Source of the DNA: Oscillospiraceae bacterium
Lineage (GTDB): Bacteria; Bacillota; Clostridia; Oscillospirales; Oscillospiraceae
Length of the DNA stretch: 64,000 nt
Reading direction: 5' to 3'
NCBI GenBank assembly: GCA_015067565.1
Contig: SVMF01000008.1
Span: 35,445-99,444, forward strand
The notes beneath the pieces were generated by a model. It worked only from the letters and a program-made list of their open reading frames with translations, did no database searches and was not told the origin of the DNA. The position numbers and the translations under genes were made by a program. Below are positions 34,754 to 42,600 of the stretch, piece by piece (the first letter of the stretch is position 1; each line of letters starts with the position of its first letter).

Positions 34754-35841
34754 TCCTCCACTTGCTTGGCATTTTCGCGCAGCAACTCGCGGTAAGCAGC
34801 ATTCTTTTCGCACACGTACTTCGGCACAACCGAGAAATCCTGATTCTCAGCATAGCACATTGCCGGACACACATCGCACTTGGCATAATGTTCGCAGGTA
34901 ACGCATCCCTTAGGTGCCTTCACCTGCCCGAATTCGTGCACCATTCTTCGCCAGCATTCGTCAAAGCCGAGTTCGAGAACCTTCTGTTTCATGGTGGGAA
35001 TCATGCCGCAAGGGAGCATTTCCCCCTCAAAATTCACCCAATACGACGCTCTTGCCGCCCGACAGCGGACACCATCGTAGACCTCACCGCAATCGTCGAG
35101 ACGCGTCGGCATCTGTGCGGACTTCGCCCTGCAGTAGGCGGCAAAGTCATCGGCCGAATGCGTAAGTCTCAGGTAATCGACCATCACCTGCGCAGCCTCG
35201 TGTGGCGAAAAGCGTCGGAAGCAGTCGCGGCAATCCGTTCTCGTAGGTGGGAACATATAGGCTGTCTGCTTGACCCTCGCACCGATCTTCTTGGCAAATT
35301 CGCAGACCGCAGCGACATCTTGATTATTATATGGAGTGGCCGAAAAGTGGATCTGTACCGCAACCCCCATCTCACAAAGGCGCTTCAAGTTCGCCGTCAC
35401 GCGGTGAAATACCTTGCCATTTCCGCATAGCTCTTCGTATGTTTTTTCACTCATTCCGTATAGTGATACATTGATTTGCAGCGGCGGGTGCTCTCGAAAA
35501 AGCTCAAAAATTTCCTCAGAAATGAGTGTTCCGTTCGTGTTGATCGTCAAAAGGAAGCCCTTCTCAGCACAAGCTCTGTAGATCCGACAAAAATCATCAC
35601 GGAGCATCGGCTCGCCTCCCGTCAGAAGCAAAACGAGCGTGCCGTTCCTACTCGCCTGGTCGGCCAGGTTGAGCCATTGCTCCGTCGACAGCTCACGGCA
35701 GCGGAGTTTGGGGTCATCTGCCATGTTGTGAATATAGCACATCTTGCACGAAAGGTTGCAGCGCGGTGTCAGCTCAAACGTGCCCGAGATTGGTTGTCGT
35801 GTGACCGTCGCACGGCTAATCAACGCATCGACAAGTGACAT
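34750..35841 (-). CDS. Radical SAM/SPASM peptide-modifying enzyme
   Basis: 363 residues. Radical SAM cluster motif CNLSCKMC (about 28-35), GGEPMLR, and a C-terminal SPASM-type cysteine set (RCRAARASYW, CGMIPT, then CVTCEHYAKCDVCPAMC). SPASM enzymes of this group install thioether or other cross-links in ribosomal peptides. The start is ATG 35841 with GGGGAGGATG upstream; an in-frame earlier start lacks a site. Divergent from the Cys-rich peptide gene. Confidence 0.9.
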   Translation of the reverse strand: MSLVDALISRATVTRQPISGTFELTPRCNLSCKMCYIHNMADDPKLRCRELSTEQWLNLADQASRNGTLVLLLTGGEPMLRDDFCRIYRACAEKGFLLTINTNGTLISEEIFELFREHPPLQINVSLYGMSEKTYEELCGNGKVFHRVTANLKRLCEMGVAVQIHFSATPYNNQDVAAVCEFAKKIGARVKQTAYMFPPTRTDCRDCFRRFSPHEAAQVMVDYLRLTHSADDFAAYCRAKSAQMPTRLDDCGEVYDGVRCRAARASYWVNFEGEMLPCGMIPTMKQKVLELGFDECWRRMVHEFGQVKAPKGCVTCEHYAKCDVCPAMCYAENQDFSVVPKYVCEKNAAYRELLRENAKQVEE

Positions 35842-35889
35842 TTCATCCTCCCCTTTCTTTTTTCGTAAACCTGCCAAAATATTACCTGC

Positions 35890-35918
35890 ATTATAGCACG
35901 GTTTTTGCCATATTGCAA
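35890..35918 (-). promoter_or_regulatory. Sigma-A promoter for the radical SAM gene
   Basis: TTGCAA (35913-35918), 17-base spacer, TATAAT (35890-35895) with extended TGC, all on the minus strand. Confidence 0.75.
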
Positions 35919-35967
35919 GAAAAATCGAAAATCATAAAGATATCGTCAATAAATATAAGTATTACAC

Positions 35968-35996
35968 TTGCTTTTCTATATAATGTGTGCTATAAT
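35968..35996 (+). promoter_or_regulatory. Sigma-A promoter for the Cys-rich peptide
   Basis: TTGCTT (35968-35973), 17-base spacer, TATAAT (35991-35996) with extended TGC. With the minus-strand promoter it forms a compact divergent control region of about 110 bases. Confidence 0.8.
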
Positions 35997-36040
35997 TTTT
36001 CCAATACTATTTGCTGGTTCAGCAGAAAGGAGAATGGCAC

Positions 36041-36280
36041 ATGAAGAAACATTACAGCAAACCGTCCGTAATCTGCCAGGAGCTTCATCCCGAGTCGCTT
36101 TGCTCTGCGCCGTGCGCCTATCAGAACCCGCTGTTTAACGAAGCACAGCAATGCGGCTATGAAGAACCTGACATGGGCTTCCGCCTGTTTGCGGTCGGTT
36201 GGATCGACTGTAATGAGGAAGACCCCACAGACCACTACTGCTACCATAACGGTGCAGGCTCGATCTTCGGATCGTTCTGA
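36041..36280 (+). CDS. Cys-rich peptide, candidate RiPP precursor
   Basis: 79 residues. The start is ATG 36041 after AGAAAGGAG; a longer frame lacks a ribosome site. It begins MKKHYSKPSVICQEL, a Lys/Tyr/Pro leader pattern common in predicted clostridial peptide precursors. Six Cys lie at 12, 21, 25, 38, 57 and 67, and the end is Gly/Phe-rich (GAGSIFGSF). There is no signal peptide. Next to a radical SAM/SPASM enzyme and a PqqD-like protein, it is the obvious substrate candidate. Not SCIFF, whose six Cys are packed into 45 residues. No exporter or protease is adjacent. Confidence 0.7.
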   Translation: MKKHYSKPSVICQELHPESLCSAPCAYQNPLFNEAQQCGYEEPDMGFRLFAVGWIDCNEEDPTDHYCYHNGAGSIFGSF

Positions 36281-36644
36281 TCCCCGCGCGAGGCTTAGCC
36301 CGATTGTAGTGTCATTCTGAGCGAAGCGAAGAATGACGCATACCGTCAAAGCTGCCTGCGTGTGTTTACGATGATCGACCACCCCTGAGCAAGGCACGCA
36401 CCCATGTAGGGTGGGGTCATGACCTCACTGTGGGCTTCCGGGTTTGTACGAATTCGGTTGCCTGCACCTTGTGCTGCTTCGCAGACGGGTGAGTCGTGAC
36501 TCATTCCTACGGATACAATCGTTTTTACACAACCATGTTCGCCTTTGACATCCCCCTACGCATACTTTGTTTCGCTCAGAATGACGACCGGAGCGTAATA
36601 AGCCTCGAAAATTGAAACTCAAAAATTTGAAAGGAGAAACCACC
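36281..36644. other. Gene-free interval holding an inverted-repeat element
   Basis: 364 bases between the Cys-rich peptide and the giant gene, with no credible open frame. It is mostly the element at 36311-36585. I see neither a clean T-run terminator nor a convincing promoter, so the giant gene could be read through from the peptide promoter. Confidence 0.6.
36311..36585. mobile_element. Inverted-repeat element with GTCATTCTGAGCGAA ends
   Basis: 275 bases bounded by perfect 15-base inverted repeats: GTCATTCTGAGCGAA (36311-36325) and TTCGCTCAGAATGAC (36571-36585). The left end also folds on itself (GTCATTCT...AGAATGAC). No coding capacity and no evident target duplication. Different in sequence from the CAG..TGTC element family. 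Confidence 0.7.
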
Positions 36645-39600
36645 ATGAAATTCAGCAATTTCTTGCGCCGCAGTCTGGCGATGCTTGTGCTGTTGGCAAC
36701 ATTCTTGAGCCTCGTGCCGAATGTTTTTGCGGCAAGAGACGATATTGACAACATCGTCATTGACATCCCGGATTACCTGGAAGATGAAGATATTGTTACT
36801 GCATCCTTCGGTGAAGACGGAAAAATCGTCTATGACATAGCCAGCGAGGAGATTCGCGCTGCGATTAACACTGGTTTGGAGCAGAATGTGAGAGCGATTA
36901 CCTTGCCGAATGGCAATACGTTGCAGGAGGGTCGCGCCGGTACATCTATGGCCGCACAGCAGAGACTGGCGTTCTTTATCGACCCGGCAAACACGGAAGG
37001 TAACACCAACTATAAGACCTTCTCGCTTACTGCGGCAAGAGTCAAAAACCTGGTTGCCGCCGGTGTTACGGACCTGTTCGTTATGACAAAGGACAGAGCC
37101 GGCAACTTCGATATGACGAATCTGAAGACCGCGAACAGCAATAAGGGCAGCGCAAAGGTTTACGCTTGGATGCACTGCGCCCGTGACGATGCTTATTTGG
37201 CATCGAACAAGAGCGCTGCACAGTTACACTGGCGTGCAGGGTATAACAACCATGCAAATGGCGGCGATACCAGTGTCATCGGCTTTGTCCATCTTGGCAA
37301 TGCCGGCTATATTTCATATATGGAAGGGTTAGTGGCACAGGCTACCTCCTATGCTGACGGTCTTCTGCTCGACTCTGTGCGCTTCTCTACGGAATACACG
37401 GGCTGGGATACGGATGCAAAAGCATACTTTTTAGAAAAATACGGCGCAACGGACGGAAAGACATACTGGAACGAAGCTGTTCTGGCCATGTTTAAATCTG
37501 CCGGAAACCCGAGTAATTATATGTATAAAGCAGATACCAGCGGTACCTATAAAGGTTGGTATTCGCGCGTGACAAGCGGTGGCTCGACTGGTACTGCCTC
37601 TTATACTCTTGCGCAGAGGATGAGCGGCGATTACGCAAGCACTGCCGGCACGGCTACCTACAACTACCGCAGATCAGTTCTCAAAAACTTTGTCGGCAAG
37701 ATGAAGACGGCATTCGGCAGCACGAAGATCATTGCGGTCGCACTGGAAAAAGACTTTGGCAATAACGTTACCAGCTTGAGCATCAGAGGCCAGCATCCCT
37801 ACTACGCCTTTAAAGACCATGTCAAAAACGGCTTCTGTGTTACCATGCAGGTTGCGGATAATCATGCTTCGGATCCTGTAAGCTTGGCAAAAACGGTTGC
37901 AAAATGGACCAATGTTATGATTGGCATTGACTTTTACAACAAGGGCACGGTCAATAGCTATGGATATCCAACAGATCCGGACACGTTCATCAATATGGCA
38001 GAGAAAATCCATAGAGCGAGATACGATGTCAATGGAGCTTATGGGACCTACCGAGGCTGTATTTTGGGCGCGGCATGCTACACAATGGGTCACATTGGCG
38101 CTCAGAAGGTTGTTTTGAGTGGCACAGGGGCGTCGCCTAAAGTGACCATAACTTTCGCGAACCCAAATAGAAGTACTAATTATTTGTTGGGGTATTTCCA
38201 TAAAAATAGAGACAATAACTGCTTTACTACGGCTAAAGTTGCTACTACGGCTGCTTCAGGAAGAGTGGATGCAAGCGGAGCTGCGACTATGTCGTATTAC
38301 GTTAATGCGAGTTCTTCTTCGAATCCGTATGTTGTTGTCTCCAGCCCGAGCGATTATCCAGACGCCGCTGTTTCTGCATTTGGGAAAGGAATAATGATAG
38401 TACAGGCAATAAACTACACCAACGATTGGGATGATCTTCCGTTTGCTCGTGTCCTCCTCTATTATGGGGGAACCGGCACTTCTAATATTGTTGGCTACTA
38501 CCCGATCCATGTTGTTAGTGGCCACGAGACCTGCACAAACTTTACGGATACGGTGTTGTTAGCAAATACCTGTACGGCAGTTGGCTACACGCTGAGAAAA
38601 TGCAATATCTGCAGCTATGACTTTGTTGTTGAAACTGCCAAGAAAGCTCACAGTTACACCGTCGTTCAATCTACAACGCCGGCGACCTGTACGACAGACG
38701 GTTCTCAGGTCAAGAAATGTAGCAGCTGTACGGCGACCCAGACAACAACGTTGCCGGCGCTCGGCCATGATTACCAGGCCACCGTCACGCCCCCGACCTG
38801 TCTGGAAGGCGGCTACACGACCTATGTCTGCTCCAGAGATGCCAGCCATACCTATGTAGCTGATCAGACGCCCGCAACCGGCCATACATTTGTCGGCGGT
38901 GTTTGTAAGGACTGCGGCTTCTCTCTTGCAACCCTGATTCACTTCAAGCAGAATGCCGAAGAGAACACCTGGGACTGGCAGATCATTGGCGGCAGCGGTC
39001 TGGGCTTCGATACCACGACCGACGGTGCTATGTATGCCACCACCAACGGCATGATCCAGCCCTACTTCTACATTGAACCCAGCGGAATCGGCAATATCGA
39101 CCACAAGCTTGTCGCAGGCGATATCGTTCAGATCCGTATGCGCGTGAGAACTGCTCAGAGCTCGGCCACCACGGCAGTTCCCTCTGTCAGCCTCGATCTG
39201 AACACCACAAGTGATTACGGCGACACCCTGACCGGAAACAGCATCGATCTGACCACAACCGAATGGCAGCTTGTCACCATTCCGATCACCGGCTATGCCG
39301 CAGACAACAGAATCGAAAAGGTTCGTATCGATCCGTTTGGTGAAACCTTGGTTGCAGGCTATGTCGAAATCGACTATATCCATTTTGGTTCTCCTGAAGC
39401 AGTTCCGATTACCATTATGTTCTATAATGATAACGGCAAGCTTCTGCAGAAGAGCATGATCCCTGCCGGCACAAATGCTGAGTACTACGGCGAGACCCCG
39501 ACCAAGCGTTCCTCCGCAGGCTTTACCTATACCTTCAGTGGTTGGGAAACTTCTGACGGCCAGACCGTCACCGACCTTACTGCAGTCACCTTTGCAAAGG

Positions 39601-42600
39601 ACACGGTTTTGACCGCACAGTACACCTACGAGCGCGGTAACGTGGAACCTCTGGACTCCAATAAGAGTCTGGTCGACAACGATGGCAACCTTGAAGACTA
39701 CAAGTACGACATCGAGATTGATGCCTCTACCTACGGCCAGATGGTTACAATTAATAAAGTGTATAAGAAGCCGTTGGACATTACCATCGTCATGGACCGT
39801 TCTACATCTACTTGCTTCCCGGCGGACGAAAGCAATACCTCTATGACATGGACGGTTACGAATAACACCACATCCTTGACGAACGTGCTCAATAAGCTCG
39901 ACAAAACGAAACCGGAGGGCTACTACACCGCAACCAACTGGCTGGGCGTTGACTATGTCGGTCCCACCGACGAGCAGGCCGGCGGCTACATCTCCTATGA
40001 GGATATGAAGTGGGATGGCACAAAATGGATGGTTTGGCAGACGCTTGAGCTTTATGACGAAGCTCCCACGAAATACACTACTGCACTGCAGGCAATTTAT
40101 ACCGACGGCGCATACGAGCTGGTTCGCCCGGCAAGTGTTCTTTATAAGTACAGTAACTATACTTATCACCATACCACCTTTGGTAAGTGGGTGCCTCTGG
40201 CAACGGCCTATACTGATTTCTTTGCCCGTTGCCAAGACTCTTTCGATGACGCTTGGGAAACTTCTCACGGCTTATCGGGTTATAAAGAAGCGAACATGAA
40301 GTTTAAGATTGCGGTTTCCCGCCGCGGTATGATGCAGGAAGCACTGACGAAATTCGTCGATTCCATCTATGAAAGTACCAGCCAGCTTCCGCAGGGCCAG
40401 TACCACCGTGTTTCCATCGTCAGCTACGGCTATCAGGCATACGTTAAGGATAACACCTTTACCTTCACAAATGCTGCCGGCTCGACCGGTACCTACACCT
40501 GCTCGACTGACCCCGGCGTTACGATCACCCCGGTTACATTGAACTCTGCAGCCAATGTTACGAAGGTTAAGAATGTCATTAATAAGCCCTTCGCCTTTGG
40601 CGCAACTTCAACAGACCAGGGCCTGAAATTTGCTGCAGAGCATCAGACGACAATGAGAAACAGCGCGAATACATCGCAGGGTGTCGTGATTCTGTTTACG
40701 GACGGCGCTCCGACTTACGGTGACGGATTCTTCATTAATACCGCAAACAATGCTCTGACGCAGGCAAATTCTATGAAGAACAACGGTACAACGATCTTCG
40801 CTGTCGGCTATATGGATGGCCTGAACGCAACAGGTACGCTTAAGGCATGGAGCGATTCCAACAGCATCAGCGATCAGGCAAACACCTTCCTGCACTATGT
40901 TTCTTCGAACTATCCGAGTCCGACTTCTATGACAGTCCCCGGTTCCGGCAACGCAAAAGCAGGCTACTATATGTCTGATACAACCGGCTTGAACCTGGCT
41001 AACGTCTTCGGTAGCATTTACACCATCACCGATACCACCACGAAGGCCGACACGCAGATCACCGGGCCGCTGGTCATCAAGGACATCATCACCCGTGAAT
41101 GGGACGTCGTCAAGGAAAATGGCGGCCTGGATATCAAGGTCGAGCGCTGTGACTACCTTGGCCTCGGTGAATTCGCCCAGGGCGCTGCAATTGACAACAC
41201 CAACAACTCCATCTACACCCTGACGACCGCTCCCCTCACCGACTCCACAGGTGCCTACACCGGCGAGACCGAGGTCAAGGTCGTTTGGAACGACGCTCCG
41301 AATGCATGGCTGCGCGAAGCGGAAGAAGCTACCAACGGTTACATGGGCTACAGGCTGCTTGTCACCATCGGCATTGAGCTCGACCGAGAGAGTACCATCG
41401 GCGGCAACAACATCCCGACCAATTCTCCCGAATCGGGTATCTTCTACCCCACGAACTCCGACTTGGATCACAAGTACGACATTCCCAATGTCAACGTTGT
41501 TTTGCAGTACGATTACAACATCCATGACTACTTCCTCGATCTCGAGCAGCCACATCTGCATGATGATTCTGTGGCCACGGTCAACGATGCCCTGTACTTT
41601 GACTTCAAGAACACCGGCACGGACGCCGTACGCTACCAGGGCGCACACTATGAGCGCCGCAACTACGACCAAGCGGAAAGCTGGGCCTACAATCCCCTGA
41701 ACTCTTCGGCACCGATCATCAGCACCGCAAATGAGGGCACGCTGATCATCCAAAACACCGTCGCAGGTAAGAGCCACTACACTCAGACCTCGTCTTCTAC
41801 CAAACGCAACGACCTGTCGACCACGCCTCTGGAATACACCCTCAAGAGCGGCGATGTGATCAAGATGCGCGTAAGAACCGAGCATATGGTAGCTGCCTCC
41901 GGCAAGACACCTAATGCAACGCTCTACTACGGCAAGAACAATGATTCCGCTATCAGCGCATATCTGACTGACTATTCCAACGCAAACCTTGTCAGCGGCA
42001 ACTATGTTGACATCACCGCTACTGTGCCCGCTAACCTCGTCGGCACCCTGATCTCCGCTCTGCGTCCGCAGTTTACGCACATGGTTGACGACGGCACCGG
42101 CAAGGGCAAGATTCTGATCGACTACATCTTCGTCGGCTCGGAAGCAGAGTTTGCAACCAGATTCGAGTCTAACTTCGACCTGATTACCGTTGACACGCAG
42201 GACCTCGATCTTGAGTTCACTTCTGATGTTTACTCCTCGCTCTACTCCCGCAAGGTCGATATCGACGGTCTGAACAACCGTTGGGTCAACATTGAGCACT
42301 TCGCAGGTACTGACATCTACTCCGAGTATCTTGAAGCCGGCACCACCACTTGGGGCCCGAGCTTCAACACGCCGGACTTCGTTAAGACCACCGACCAGAA
42401 GGAGATCCCCGTCGGCTACACCGTCACGCCGTTGACCTTTGAGATCGACTCGCTTGGCAGAGAGCCCTTCTCCATCAAGAACCCCGTCCAGAACGGCAAA
42501 ACCAACTATTATTCTCCGAAGTTCATGGTCATTGACTTCGAAACCACCGCAATCATCCCCATGCAGAAGGAAACCGAAGCCCAACTCGGTACCCCTGTTG

